Origin: Prochlorococcus sp. AG-409-P01
GTDB lineage: Bacteria; Cyanobacteriota; Cyanobacteriia; PCC-6307; Cyanobiaceae
Assembly (NCBI GenBank): GCA_003215335.1
Contig: QCKM01000006.1
Coordinates: forward strand, 1-64,000
Direction: 5' to 3'
DNA: 64,000 nt
Shown: positions 27,748 to 36,838 of the stretch, piece by piece
Position numbering within the stretch: the stretch's first letter is position 1
Layout: the number at the start of each line of letters is the position of its first letter
The notes under the pieces: generated by a model
What the model was told of the DNA's origin: nothing
Database searches by the model: none
Seen by the model: only the letters and a program-made list of their open reading frames with translations
Position numbers and translations under genes: made by a program

Positions 27748-28678
27748 TGAGGTTCCTTAGTTTTCTAAGAGCCTTCAATTCAACTTGCCTTACTCTTTCT
27801 CGGGAAACTTCCAAAAGGCGACCTATCTCAGCAAGAGTATGTCTTTCATTGCCTTCAAGACCAAAACGAAGTTTTAAGACATGCTGCTCCTGTTCACTCA
27901 AATGAGTTAACCATCTAGTCAGCTGTTCATGATGAATACGTTGTTCTACCTTGTCGAGAGGTTCATTACTTGAACCATCGGCAATAAGATCACCCAAAAA
28001 GCTTCTACCTTCTTCCCCATTAACTGGAGCATCCAAGCTACTTGTAGTCAGCGCCTGCCTGAGAAGTGAATCCAATTCTTCAAGAGGAATATCCATTGCC
28101 TCTGCAATCTCAAGACGACTAGGCATAGCGCCTAATTTATGAGCCAAATCAAGACTCACCTTTCGAATAGTTGTAAGACGCTCACTTAAATGCACTGGCA
28201 ACCGAATTGTGCGCGATTGACAAGCAATTGCACGTGTCATGCTCTGTCGAATCCACCAAAAGGCATAAGTGGAAAATTTGTACCCACGAGTAGGGTCGAA
28301 CTTCTCCACGGCGCGCTCAAGGCCAAGAGAACCTTCTTGAATAAGGTCAAGGAGTTCTAGACCTTTTCCTTGATATTTTTTTGCCACACTTACTACCAGC
28401 CTTAAATTCGCCTTCATCATTCGTTCTTTTGCACGACGACCTATTCGAATAAGTCGACGCTGTTGAGTTGTCAAATTTTGACTCTTGTCACTAATCGATC
28501 CATCTTCAGTGAGTGTCATCATTGTCTGGACCTGATTCCCTAGCTCAATCTCCTCAGCAGGAGTTAGCAATGGGATTCGTCCTATTGAAGAGAGATACCA
28601 ACTGACTGGATCACCAGCTCTCCTTCTTTGAGGCTCCGGCGACTTAGGCGCTGCAGAAACCATCCCCATTTTCCCCAA
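27722..28678 (-). CDS. group 2 (RpoD-like) RNA polymerase sigma factor
   Basis: The protein has 318 residues. Region 1.2 (DPVSWYLSSIGRIPLL), region 2 (NLRLVVSVAKKYQG, LDLIQEGSLGLERAVEKFD, YAFWWIRQSMTRAI), region 3 and region 4 (RFGLEGNERHTLAEIG, SRERVRQVELKALRKL) are all present. The long N-terminal region 1.1 of the primary sigma factor is missing, so this is a non-essential group 2 type, usually tied to stress, nitrogen or light responses in cyanobacteria. Which Sig paralogue it is cannot be said. Confidence 0.93.
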   Translation of the reverse strand: MGKMGMVSAAPKSPEPQRRRAGDPVSWYLSSIGRIPLLTPAEEIELGNQVQTMMTLTEDGSISDKSQNLTTQQRRLIRIGRRAKERMMKANLRLVVSVAKKYQGKGLELLDLIQEGSLGLERAVEKFDPTRGYKFSTYAFWWIRQSMTRAIACQSRTIRLPVHLSERLTTIRKVSLDLAHKLGAMPSRLEIAEAMDIPLEELDSLLRQALTTSSLDAPVNGEEGRSFLGDLIADGSSNEPLDKVEQRIHHEQLTRWLTHLSEQEQHVLKLRFGLEGNERHTLAEIGRLLEVSRERVRQVELKALRKLRNLTRKIPGCI

Positions 28679-28788
28679 CTGAATGGGAAGAACTTTCGTA
28701 CAGATATTGCAAAAGACCTTCTGGTTTCAAGAACCCTTCACATTCATGAGAAGAAAAGTACACATTTGAGCTTAAATGTTTTTATTAG

Positions 28789-30375
28789 TCACAGATTCTT
28801 GTGACTAAAAGTACAATCCCCGCTTTGCATGGATGTAGTAAGAGCTTCTAATGAATTAACGATAGATCCTGCCGAACTGCCCTTCCTGCAGTTTCGAGCT
28901 GCTTCAGCATGAAGGAAAGCAGCTTTTGCTAACAGTTCTCCATTAACTTCCAAGCCAGAAGCCAGTCCTAACGCTCCCAATCCAGTGGCATAACCAGCCA
29001 ACAAATCTCCTAAACCAATTCTTGCGGTCCAAGAAGCTGTTTGGGAAAGTTGCCATGAAAAACCCTTTGGGTCAGCCACGACGCTATGAGCTCCTTTTAG
29101 AAGCACAACTATTCCGCACAACTTCGCGGCTTCTAAAGCGGCATTTAGAGGCATGAGATCTTTCAGTTCTGGAAAGAGACGAGAAAATTCTCCTGAATGG
29201 GGAGTTATCCAGCTTGGTCCCTGTCTTTTTTTTAACCACTCCCATCCCTCAACTGAACTGGCCAAACGATTTAGAGCGTCAGCATCTAGAACCAGCAACC
29301 CAGGAAAGTCCACTAAAGGTTTTGCCATCTGTGACCAATCTTTCTTTTCTGATCCCAACCCTGGGCCTATTAATACTGCATCAAGCCTGGCCAAATCTTC
29401 AGCAACCAAAGAGTTACCTATAGAACTTCCTCCATTTGAAGAGGGTTCGAGATCTCTCGAAAGAATTATCTCAGGAACAACTTTCCAAAGGCCTTTTGAA
29501 ACTCTATTTGGAACTGAAGCACGAATACTTCCTACCCCACTTGCCAAAGCCCCTTTCAATGCAATCAATGAGGCTCCTGGATAGGTGTCACTACCTGCAA
29601 TGACTAAAACTCTTCCTCTTTGATATTTCATTGCACTAGTTCTAGTTTTTGGCCAAGAAACAGTAGAAAAATCCTCAGGGTGAATAGATCTAGGTTGTGT
29701 ATCTGGCAGCGTCTGAAGGAGGTTGTCAGACAACCCAATATCAACTCTGACTAAATGACCAACATTCTCAATAGCTTTATCTTGCACAAGGCCTTGCTTT
29801 ATAAGACCCACAGCAAGAGTGAATGAACCCACTGCTGCACCAGTACAAAATGCTCTTCCTGAATCCGAACAAAGTCCTGCAGGAACATCAATGCAAATCA
29901 ATCTTCGTGGATGATTTTTTTGACGGGAATCCAACAATTTTGCTATTGATTCAGGCAATGGTCGAGACTGACCAAGCCCAAAAAGTGCCTCAATCCAAAG
30001 AGCCTCTCCCGTAACATCAGGTATATGCTTAATGGTTGGAATGCCAAGCCATATGGCATGTGATAAATGTTGAGAAGTTAAATGCTCACGAATAGGCAAA
30101 GGACACCAAATCTCAACATTTACCCCTGACAAATGAAGTTCTCTTGCCACAACAAGTCCATCACCTCCGTTATGTCCAGGCCCTACAAGAACAACCACTC
30201 CTTTAGCAAGCAATTCGGGTCGTTCAAGCAACCACCTGGCAACTGCTAAACCAACTTTCTCCATTAATGAAGCTACCGGAATGCCGCTTTGAATCATTTC
30301 GCCCTCTAAAGAAGACATTTGCGCAGCTGTAACCAAAAGGTGATCTTGATCAGATTTAGGCCAAGACAATGTCAT
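28789..30375 (-). CDS. nnrE/nnrD: bifunctional NAD(P)H-hydrate epimerase / dehydratase
   Basis: This enzyme repairs hydrated NADH and NADPH. The N-terminal YjeF epimerase domain (about 1-225) has the loop VLVGPGHNGGDGLVVAREL. The C-terminal dehydratase domain (about 235-510), related to ribokinases, has VIAGSDTYPGASLIALKGAL, VLIGPGLGSE, TPHSGEFSRL and ARIGLGDLLAGYATGLGA. At 528 residues both parts are complete. It is divergent from mnmA across 74 bases. Confidence 0.93.
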   Translation of the reverse strand: MTLSWPKSDQDHLLVTAAQMSSLEGEMIQSGIPVASLMEKVGLAVARWLLERPELLAKGVVVLVGPGHNGGDGLVVARELHLSGVNVEIWCPLPIREHLTSQHLSHAIWLGIPTIKHIPDVTGEALWIEALFGLGQSRPLPESIAKLLDSRQKNHPRRLICIDVPAGLCSDSGRAFCTGAAVGSFTLAVGLIKQGLVQDKAIENVGHLVRVDIGLSDNLLQTLPDTQPRSIHPEDFSTVSWPKTRTSAMKYQRGRVLVIAGSDTYPGASLIALKGALASGVGSIRASVPNRVSKGLWKVVPEIILSRDLEPSSNGGSSIGNSLVAEDLARLDAVLIGPGLGSEKKDWSQMAKPLVDFPGLLVLDADALNRLASSVEGWEWLKKRQGPSWITPHSGEFSRLFPELKDLMPLNAALEAAKLCGIVVLLKGAHSVVADPKGFSWQLSQTASWTARIGLGDLLAGYATGLGALGLASGLEVNGELLAKAAFLHAEAARNCRKGSSAGSIVNSLEALTTSMQSGDCTFSHKNL

Positions 30376-30449
30376 TAAGCATGAAACCTAACTATGCAGA
30401 AAAGCATCTCTAAACGGCTATCTGACAAAAATTCCACCAAACTTTTGGT

Positions 30450-31640
30450 ATGTCCCAAAGATCACCAACCACAACAGCCGGCTCAAATGCCCTCAAATTT
30501 TTAAAGAAATGGCCTGGCGATCATCGAGTAGCGGTAGGTCTGTCTGGAGGCGTAGACAGCTCTCTATCAGCAGCACTTTTAGTAGATGCCGGATGGCATG
30601 TTGAAGGACTGACGCTCTGGTTAATGAGTGGCAAGGGAAGTTGCTGCGCCGATGGCCTTGTTGATGCAGCATCTATCTGTGAAGAGCTAGGCATCGATCA
30701 TCATATTGTTGATTCAAGAACTACTTTTCAGAGAGAGATCTTGGAAAGAGTTGTTCATGGATATAAACAAGGGATAACTCCTATTCCTTGTTCGCGTTGT
30801 AATAGGTCAGTAAAGTTCTCAACAATGCTCAAATGGGCTGAAGAAGAGCGCTCACTAAGCTTTTTGGCAACTGGGCATTATGCAAGGATTAAAAATGCAC
30901 AAGATATAACCCCCCTGCCTATAGAACTACCAGGAAATTCAATCGGTCGACATAAACTTTTAAGAGGTCTAGATGAACAAAAAGACCAAAGCTATTTCCT
31001 TTATGATTTACCTCAAGAAACACTAGGAAAAGTAATATTTCCATTAGGTGAATTAACCAAAGCAAACACTAGAGAAGAAGCCTCTAGATATAATCTAAGA
31101 ACTGCCAAAAAAGCTGAAAGTCAAGACTTTTGTCTTGCTGAGCATCATGGATCGATGCGTGCCTTCCTTGATGCATATCTTCCTCCAAGAATAGGTGAAA
31201 TAATTCTTGAAGATGGCACCGTAGTTGGCCAGCATGATGGGATCGAACATTTCACAATTGGCCAACGCAAAGGTCTTGGAGTTGCTTGGCGAGAACCTTT
31301 ACATGTAATTCGCCTTGATGCGTCAACAAATCGTGTAGTCGTCGCCCCACGAGATGACATCGCTCAGTCAAGTTGTGTGGTCAAAGCAGTTAACTGGGTA
31401 TCAATTGAACCACCACAAGAAGCAATAGAAGTAGAAGTACAAGTTCGATATAGAAGTTGCCCAGTAGAAGCTTTACTAATTCCCTTAAAACCTTTAAAAG
31501 AAGACATTCAATCAAGCCGCCCCCACCGTTGTCGATTGAAATTTAGAAATAATCAATTCTCAATCACACCAGGTCAGGCGGCTGTTTTTTATTCAAATGA
31601 ATTTGTACTTGGAGGTGGCCTTATTTGCCAAAATGAATAA
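30450..31640 (+). CDS. mnmA: tRNA-specific 2-thiouridylase
   Basis: MnmA puts sulfur on U34 of the tRNAs for Lys, Glu and Gln. The PP-loop ATP site is [15 protein letters not shown]. The two catalytic cysteines are visible in [12 protein letters not shown] and [12 protein letters not shown], the latter beside a [10 protein letters not shown] motif. At 396 residues it is complete. It ends 14 bases from the convergent lnt. Confidence 0.95.
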   Translation: MSQRSPTTTAGSNALKFLKKWPGDHRVAVGLSGGVDSSLSAALLVDAGWHVEGLTLWLMSGKGSCCADGLVDAASICEELGIDHHIVDSRTTFQREILERVVHGYKQGITPIPCSRCNRSVKFSTMLKWAEEERSLSFLATGHYARIKNAQDITPLPIELPGNSIGRHKLLRGLDEQKDQSYFLYDLPQETLGKVIFPLGELTKANTREEASRYNLRTAKKAESQDFCLAEHHGSMRAFLDAYLPPRIGEIILEDGTVVGQHDGIEHFTIGQRKGLGVAWREPLHVIRLDASTNRVVVAPRDDIAQSSCVVKAVNWVSIEPPQEAIEVEVQVRYRSCPVEALLIPLKPLKEDIQSSRPHRCRLKFRNNQFSITPGQAAVFYSNEFVLGGGLICQNE

Positions 31641-31654
31641 TTCAAGACTAAAAC

Positions 31655-33136
31655 TCAAGGGCGAAATCTCAACCAAACAATTCCCATAGCGCTAAAGGAA
31701 GCAATAACAAATAAAGGCATTTCATGCCATATGGAATACAGAGTTCTCTGCCGATAACGATGAACTTCGACTTTGGCAATACCTGAGAGGAAAGGAGGAA
31801 GAAGTGAAGTTGAAGCCCCATTAGCCGAAACCAATGCCGAAGGACCTGTATTGGCAACACTTATTAGGTCTCTGCCTGTTTCAATACTTCGAAGCCTTGC
31901 CAATGAAAGGAACTGGCGATGCAAAGAGATTGGATAAGGGTCAAGGTTGGCAATGCTGACGAGAACTTCTGCGCCATCTTCCACGGCTTTAACCAAAGAA
32001 GATCCATCAGTGATCTCATAACAAATTGCCACCGCCAAAGGAGGTCCATCCCATTGAAATATTCGAGCAGGTGCACCGGGTTGAACCCCACCAACAGCAG
32101 AAAGGCCTTTAAAGCTTTCCGAAATCCAAGAAGGAACCCATTCACCCAAAGGGACCAAGCGATGCTTATCAATTCCGATAGAAAATTCTCTTTTACCTTT
32201 GGGAACAAATAACAAAGAACTTCGTTGTTCACCTCTCACCCATCGAAACCCACCTGTAAGCAACGGCAAAGGAGAAGGAGCTAAAAGTTTTTGTCCAGCC
32301 AACAATGTTCCTTCAGGTGCAACCAACCAGTCAGCTTGAATTTCCTTAGCAGTATCAAGAGCTTTTTCAAAGGCTTCTTGAAGGCGAATTTGTTGCGCTT
32401 GAGAGAACTTGGTTCTAGTAGGAATTGCAGGTTGCCAGATTGCGACAGAATTAGATAAAGGCGTTATTTCAAGGCGTAGCAGGCTCCACCCAAGAAGATG
32501 GGCCATCAATAGACAAGACAACCCCACAAAAACTGCTCTCCTCCATCTGCCAGCCAATCGAAAAGAATGAAATATGCGCCAAATCCACCATCCGATCAAC
32601 AGCTGTACCATTGCCAAACCTCCAGATCCAATCCATCTAGCCAACCCAGCCAGGGGAATATCTTCTGGAAGCAAGGTTGCACCTAGACCAATCCAAAAAA
32701 GAGGTCCATGGGAAAGCTGCACTTCCGCAAGCCCCCATAAAGAAGACATAAATAAAGCATGTAATGTTTGCTCTTTTGAATTTGAACGTCGACCTTCTTT
32801 AGTGCCAAATAGAGTACTCAAATAAGACCAAATAGCTACAAGGCAACCTGAAAAAAGACCACAGCTCAACCAAATTGCCAATGCAACTGGCAAACTCAGA
32901 AAACTTGGCACACCAACCCAAGTAAGTGGATGCAGAGCTAATAGCCAAGAATGACTTACAAGAACTGAAAAGACTCCAAACAAAAATCCCGCTACTGGAT
33001 ATCGGCTAGCTGGCCAAAGCATTGCAAGCGCAATGGGCATCAATAAAAAGCCGCTCTGTAGAAATGAAAGACCAGCGAGCACACCCCCTGCCGAGCCCTG
33101 CAAAATCGCTCGAGATCGATCATCTCTTTTTTCCAT
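31655..33136 (-). CDS. lnt: apolipoprotein N-acyltransferase
   Basis: Lnt adds the third acyl chain to lipoproteins in the cytoplasmic membrane. Several membrane segments fill about residues 10-215. The nitrilase-like domain follows with the catalytic triad Glu (LVAPEGTLL), Lys (GIDKHRLVPLGE) and Cys (VAICYEITDG), and a final membrane span (about 465-485). I chose ATG 33136; an in-frame TTG at 33196 would add 20 residues without family support. This gives 493 residues. Confidence 0.92.
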   Translation of the reverse strand: MEKRDDRSRAILQGSAGGVLAGLSFLQSGFLLMPIALAMLWPASRYPVAGFLFGVFSVLVSHSWLLALHPLTWVGVPSFLSLPVALAIWLSCGLFSGCLVAIWSYLSTLFGTKEGRRSNSKEQTLHALFMSSLWGLAEVQLSHGPLFWIGLGATLLPEDIPLAGLARWIGSGGLAMVQLLIGWWIWRIFHSFRLAGRWRRAVFVGLSCLLMAHLLGWSLLRLEITPLSNSVAIWQPAIPTRTKFSQAQQIRLQEAFEKALDTAKEIQADWLVAPEGTLLAGQKLLAPSPLPLLTGGFRWVRGEQRSSLLFVPKGKREFSIGIDKHRLVPLGEWVPSWISESFKGLSAVGGVQPGAPARIFQWDGPPLAVAICYEITDGSSLVKAVEDGAEVLVSIANLDPYPISLHRQFLSLARLRSIETGRDLISVANTGPSALVSANGASTSLLPPFLSGIAKVEVHRYRQRTLYSIWHEMPLFVIASFSAMGIVWLRFRP

Positions 33137-33287
33137 TGCACTAATCCATCTCAAAATCGCTTCAAGGCAAAGGCAACCGTTACCTGCTTTTAACAACTAA
33201 CTCAAAAAACTGCAGCACTTAAGCAATAAATGCTCTTTAAGAGGAGCAAAGGTGCTACAAGAATCAATGAAACCGTTTTAAAACTCC

Positions 33288-33893
33288 GTGCGCGAAATCT
33301 TTATCAGCTCAATGATCTTTGCAGCCTGCTTAATCGCTGCATTAGTAAGCCAAATCATCGCTCCAACCGATCTTTCAGCTGCAACAGGGCTATTAAACAT
33401 TCAAGCGGATATCAACAAAGTTGCGAACCAAGAACAAACCACAAGAACACTTTTTGAGTTGGACCCAGATGATCCAAACCCAACACTTTTTGCCATGGCT
33501 AAAGACGCATCAAAAACCGATCTCTCTTCATTTGGCGGACCAATTGAAGTAGAAGGAGCAAAAGTCTCTGATTCTGGACTCCGAATAACTGATTTAGTTC
33601 TTGGTAATGGGCCCGAAGCCACTGCAGGCCAGAAAGTCAGCGTGCATTATGTAGGAACACTTGCAGATGGCACAGAGTTTGATTCAAGTTATGGAAGAGG
33701 TCCATTTACTTTCCCACTAGGAGCTGGAAGGGTAATTAAGGGTTGGGATGAAGGAGTGGCTGGCATGAAAGTTGGCGGCAAAAGAAAGCTCGTCATTCCA
33801 CCTGAACTTGGCTATGGATCAAAAGGAGCAGGCAAGGTAATTCCTCCCAATGCGATATTGAATTTTGAAGTGGAGCTATTAGAGATCAATTGA
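33288..33893 (+). CDS. exported FKBP-type peptidyl-prolyl isomerase
   Basis: The protein has 201 residues. An N-terminal hydrophobic segment (about 5-26) suggests export to the lumen or periplasm. The FKBP domain is C-terminal (about 95-201): [39 protein letters not shown] and [12 protein letters not shown], with the active-site aromatic residues in place. The start is GTG 33288; ATG 33312 is an alternative within the signal region. Divergent from lnt. Confidence 0.92.
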   Translation: MREIFISSMIFAACLIAALVSQIIAPTDLSAATGLLNIQADINKVANQEQTTRTLFELDPDDPNPTLFAMAKDASKTDLSSFGGPIEVEGAKVSDSGLRITDLVLGNGPEATAGQKVSVHYVGTLADGTEFDSSYGRGPFTFPLGAGRVIKGWDEGVAGMKVGGKRKLVIPPELGYGSKGAGKVIPPNAILNFEVELLEIN

Positions 33894-33912
33894 ACTGATG
33901 TATATCATCGAG

Positions 33913-33950
33913 GCTTGCGCCTACCCAGTTAGGCACAAGCCCAGTTAGGC
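33913..33950. promoter_or_regulatory. hairpin and 11-bp direct repeat before sodN
   Basis: CCCAGTTAGGC occurs at 33924-33934 and again at 33940-33950, a 16-base period. The first copy also forms a hairpin: GCTTG (33913-33917) with CAAGC (33936-33940) and GCCTA (33919-33923) with TAGGC (33930-33934), loop CCCAGT. No T-run follows. It lies 28 bases before the sodN start and after the FKBP stop, so it may be an operator, a terminator or both. Confidence 0.45.
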
Positions 33951-33978
33951 TGATAACAGGAACTAATTTCCGCTAGAG

Positions 33979-34452
33979 ATGTCGCGTACGTTACTTACAG
34001 CAATTTTCAAAAGCCTCCCAGCTCAAACTGTGAAGGCACACTGCGACGGCCCTTGTGGCGTCTATGACCCCGCTTCAACAAGGGTTGCCGCAGAAGCAGT
34101 CTTGTCAATGACCAAAAAGCTTCTGGCCATGACACCTCCTGATGCAAATGACACATCAGCTTGGCTTGCCTACAACAACACTTTCTCCAGATATGTAGCT
34201 GTCAAGGAGGAACAAGCTCAGGAAGCAAAGAAGGAGCTTCTTATCCTCTGGACCGATTATTTCAAACCAGAGCATTTAGCAACTTTTCCAGATCTACATG
34301 ACACATTCTGGAAAGCCGCCAAGCTTTGCAGCGCATGCAAAGTCAACATTGATCTAGCAAAAGCTGAAGAGCTAATGAGATCTGTGGAAAAAATTCACCA
34401 CATGTTCTGGAAATCCAAGGGGCGAGCTGACGCCTGGATCACTGCAAGCTAA
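33979..34452 (+). CDS. sodN: nickel superoxide dismutase precursor
   Basis: SodN converts superoxide to peroxide and oxygen. The precursor has 157 residues with a 20-residue propeptide. Cleavage before His21 exposes the nickel hook HCDGPCGVY, with ligands His21, Cys22 and Cys26 (His1, Cys2 and Cys6 of the mature enzyme). The mature part keeps YVAVKEEQAQEAKKEL and the C-terminal FWKSKG segment typical of the family. The processing peptidase gene sodX follows at once. A direct repeat precedes the gene. Confidence 0.97.
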   Translation: MSRTLLTAIFKSLPAQTVKAHCDGPCGVYDPASTRVAAEAVLSMTKKLLAMTPPDANDTSAWLAYNNTFSRYVAVKEEQAQEAKKELLILWTDYFKPEHLATFPDLHDTFWKAAKLCSACKVNIDLAKAEELMRSVEKIHHMFWKSKGRADAWITAS

Positions 34453-34495
34453 AGAAAAGGTCCACAAAGGGGCAAGTTGGTTCTCCCTGCTCCTT

Positions 34496-34825
34496 TTGTT
34501 GACTCGTCTAAGGCGGCTTTGTCGTGTAGAGGGAAACTCTATGGAACCAAATCTCTATTCAGGAGATTTGGTTATTTATCGACCGTTTAGACCATCAAAA
34601 GACACACTTAAGAATGGCTGCATTGTTGTAGTCAGGAGTCCTCTTGAGCGGGGAAACCTAATAATCAAAAGAATTTACAAACATAATCAAACATCAATTG
34701 AACTGCGTGGTGACAATGAAACAAGCAGCGATGACAGTCGCAAATTTGGACTTGTTAGCCTCGAGCAAGTTCTCGGTGTTGTCGACCAAGTAATTCCGAT
34801 GCGAACCAAAAGTGAATTCAGCTAA
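34496..34825 (+). CDS. sodX: nickel superoxide dismutase maturation peptidase (S26 family)
   Basis: SodX is expected to remove the sodN propeptide. The 109-residue protein has the signal-peptidase I-like Ser15 (VEGNSMEPNLYSGD) and Lys58 (GNLIIKRIYK), followed by LRGDNETSSDDSR. There is no evident membrane anchor, unlike ordinary signal peptidase. The start is one of two adjacent TTG codons (34496 or 34499). It lies 43 bases after sodN. Confidence 0.92.
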   Translation: MLTRLRRLCRVEGNSMEPNLYSGDLVIYRPFRPSKDTLKNGCIVVVRSPLERGNLIIKRIYKHNQTSIELRGDNETSSDDSRKFGLVSLEQVLGVVDQVIPMRTKSEFS

Positions 34826-34942
34826 AACTTAAGGCATAAATAGATTCTCTTTATAAAGAACCATCCAATTACTCAACAATGGAAGCTTCTGGATATGTAA
34901 ATTTTCTAGTAAGTTAGATATGCAACTTCAAGGGGAGTTACC

Positions 34943-35032
34943 TTGGCACATTGGCTTGGTGATGCACTCTTAGTAATGATGTTTGTAAGCTGGTGCTTCA
35001 TCTTGGCTACATCTCCACAAGAAGAGGCTTAG
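34943..35032 (+). CDS. candidate 29-residue hydrophobic peptide
   Basis: A TTG at 34943 stands 5 bases after GGGGAG, a strong ribosome-binding site, and opens 29 codons ending TAG 35030-35032. The product (MAHWLGDALLVMMFVSWC, then acidic tail SPQEEA) would be one membrane span with an acidic C-terminus. I know no match. The good ribosome-binding site is the main support. Confidence 0.4.
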   Translation: MAHWLGDALLVMMFVSWCFILATSPQEEA

Positions 35033-35039
35033 ATATTCT

Positions 35040-35189
35040 GTGGGTCATCTTCTTTTTCTTTTGGCACTACCAATCATTTGGTTTCTACCTGGCATAGCAA
35101 TTAGAAGATGGCAGGTCAAAAAAATCAAAGCCGCCAAAGCGGAGGCTCAAGCCAAAGCAATTGCAAGACTTTATCCAAAGAAAGACTGA
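35040..35189 (+). CDS. candidate 49-residue membrane protein with basic tail
   Basis: GTG 35040 opens 49 codons ending TGA 35187. The N-terminal half is a membrane span (HLLFLLALPIIWFLPGIAI) and the C-terminal half is a basic, Ala/Lys-rich helix (RRWQVKKIKAAKAEAQAKAI, then ARLYPKKD). The composition looks clearly coding. The spacing to the possible ribosome-binding site AGAGG is long (11 bases). Function unknown; it lies between sodX and the gene at 35200. Confidence 0.55.
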   Translation: MGHLLFLLALPIIWFLPGIAIRRWQVKKIKAAKAEAQAKAIARLYPKKD

Positions 35190-35199
35190 CAAAATCAAA

Positions 35200-35397
35200 A
35201 TGGTATATCGAATGCTCACTACAGAAACACGTCGACGTATCGAAGGAATTATTGAGCGTTTAGCCAAAGGCGATTCAATAAGCCTAAAAGAAAGAATTCA
35301 ACTCAAAAAATACGCACTTCACATTCCTTTTATTGCCGGAAAAATCAACCAGGCAATAAGAAAAAGAGAATCACTAGATTCTGATGGTTTACTTTAA
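35200..35397 (+). CDS. small basic conserved-type hypothetical protein
   Basis: I chose ATG 35200 because it begins MVYRMLTTETRRRIEGI, which resembles a small protein common in picocyanobacteria; an in-frame TTG at 35161 would overlap the previous ORF. The product has 65 residues, is basic and helical (IIERLAKGDSISLKERIQL), and has no membrane segment. Function unknown. It starts 10 bases after the upstream small ORF ends, which suggests one transcript. Confidence 0.65.
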   Translation: MVYRMLTTETRRRIEGIIERLAKGDSISLKERIQLKKYALHIPFIAGKINQAIRKRESLDSDGLL

Positions 35398-35631
35398 GCA
35401 TATCTCATATCAATAGGCCTTGGGAATTAATTGGCGGATAGGCATTAATTAAAAGGGGGCCAAAGCAAAGGCTTTACAAGAAAAAACAATCAAAGTCATG
35501 AAATAGAAACAACTTGGAAAACTCCTCAGTCTCAGCCTAACGTTACTTTTTCTTCTTAAATTAAATCAAAAAGAAGCAAGCTTGGCCAAATAAAGTCATG
35601 CTGATCTTTATAAACACACACTCATTCAAAC

Positions 35632-36027
35632 ATGAAGGAATATCCTTATTTAGTCGCCATTGCATTAATCGAGCAAAATGAACTACGCGCCATGCCAATA
35701 GGCGGGAAATCCTTAAATGAGCCAATTAAATCAAATGCAGAACCTGGAAAACTTGGGGAGGATCTTGCTAAAGAACTTTTAATAAGAATTTTCCAAAGAA
35801 GTGAAGAAGGCCCCTTGAAAAGAGCTGCTGAAAATAAAAGCCTCCTTTTAATCCAAATAGGAATGCAAGATATGCAAGAGAAACTTCCTTTACTAAAAGC
35901 TGACTGGATAAAGACAGGCGATAACGAACGATTTTTGTCTGAGGTCTATAACTATTCTGATGGAATATGGAGTCTTACTTTCTCAAGGGAAAATGGAATT
36001 GTATGTTCAAGCCTTGAACCAAGTTAA
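35632..36027 (+). CDS. hypothetical protein
   Basis: The protein has 131 residues, is soluble and has a mixed charged composition (YPYLVAIALIEQNELRAMPI near the start). I see no signal peptide, membrane segment or motif. The 234 bases before it contain no other gene; they include the short repeat AATAGGCCTT/GATAGGCATT, which I cannot interpret. The gene converges on the nickel-type permease. Confidence 0.55.
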   Translation: MKEYPYLVAIALIEQNELRAMPIGGKSLNEPIKSNAEPGKLGEDLAKELLIRIFQRSEEGPLKRAAENKSLLLIQIGMQDMQEKLPLLKADWIKTGDNERFLSEVYNYSDGIWSLTFSRENGIVCSSLEPS

Positions 36028-36073
36028 AAAAGCAAATAATCTGTAGCTTCTGCCTAATATGAGCGAAAGACAT

Positions 36074-36742
36074 CTATATAAATAAAGGTAATGTTTTTTG
36101 CAGCCAAAAAACACCAGTAACAATAGAAAGTCCCCCAGCAAATCCAAACAATATAGGCAAAATAGTTCTTCCCGCATGCAAAGTAGCTAGAGATATCGCA
36201 AATAGCGCTCCTCCCATTGCAACAATCGAGCCAACTAGGTACGAAAGCAAATAGACCGTTGCGCCGATTGGAGGTAGAGCCAATGCAGGAATAACTACTA
36301 GGAGATGGCTGGCACCAGCGAATCCATGCAGGATCCCCAAACTTGTCGCTGCATGTGGATGTCTACCGTGTTGATGGCGCCCTCGAAAATGGAAATGAAC
36401 ATGTTCATGGGCATGCCCATCTCTATGAATATGCTTGTGTGAATGAATTTGTGAACCTAGAGAGGTCCGAATAGCTAGTGCTCCTACAAGAAGCAAAGCA
36501 ATTCCAACAGTGAATTCCGCCAAAGAGGACATAAATTCAACATGAACAAAGTCTTTGGCCAAAATCGCAAAGGTTGAAAGAGCCAAAACACCTGTCGAAT
36601 GTCCTAATCCCCAAGCCAATCCATCTCGGAGCGCCGCTCTAGGCTTGCTCAATCCATTTGGAGCCATTGCAACTAGGTGGTCAGCACCGCCAACTACATG
36701 CAGGACTCCAGCCACAAAACCTGTAACTATGCTGATAACCAT
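36074..36742 (-). CDS. nickel/cobalt permease-like membrane protein (NicO/UreH type)
   Basis: The protein has 222 residues and about six membrane segments. The first carries a metal-site-like HVVGGADHLVAMAP; a second, later GILHGFAGASHLLVV repeats the pattern. Between them, about 105-135, is a His-rich loop (HSHKHIHRDGHAHEHVHFHF) that would bind divalent metal. The position 1.3 kb from sodN-sodX makes nickel supply to the superoxide dismutase the obvious role; a transporter beside sodN (called sodT in some studies) is known in marine cyanobacteria. Substrate is inferred, not shown. Confidence 0.8.
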   Translation of the reverse strand: MVISIVTGFVAGVLHVVGGADHLVAMAPNGLSKPRAALRDGLAWGLGHSTGVLALSTFAILAKDFVHVEFMSSLAEFTVGIALLLVGALAIRTSLGSQIHSHKHIHRDGHAHEHVHFHFRGRHQHGRHPHAATSLGILHGFAGASHLLVVIPALALPPIGATVYLLSYLVGSIVAMGGALFAISLATLHAGRTILPILFGFAGGLSIVTGVFWLQKTLPLFI

Positions 36743-36806
36743 GCAAAAACTTTCAGCAAATAAGTTGAGGTTTATGCCTAAAGGCTAAAACAAACTCAGT
36801 CATCAA

Positions 36807-36837
36807 AAAAGAGACCCCTTGATTAATCGACTCTTTT
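36807..36837 (-). terminator. terminator after trpC
   Basis: AAAAGAG (36807-36813) pairs with CTCTTTT (36831-36837). Read on the minus strand the stem is followed by further T residues. It lies directly after the trpC stop. Confidence 0.6.
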
Positions 36838-36838
36838 C

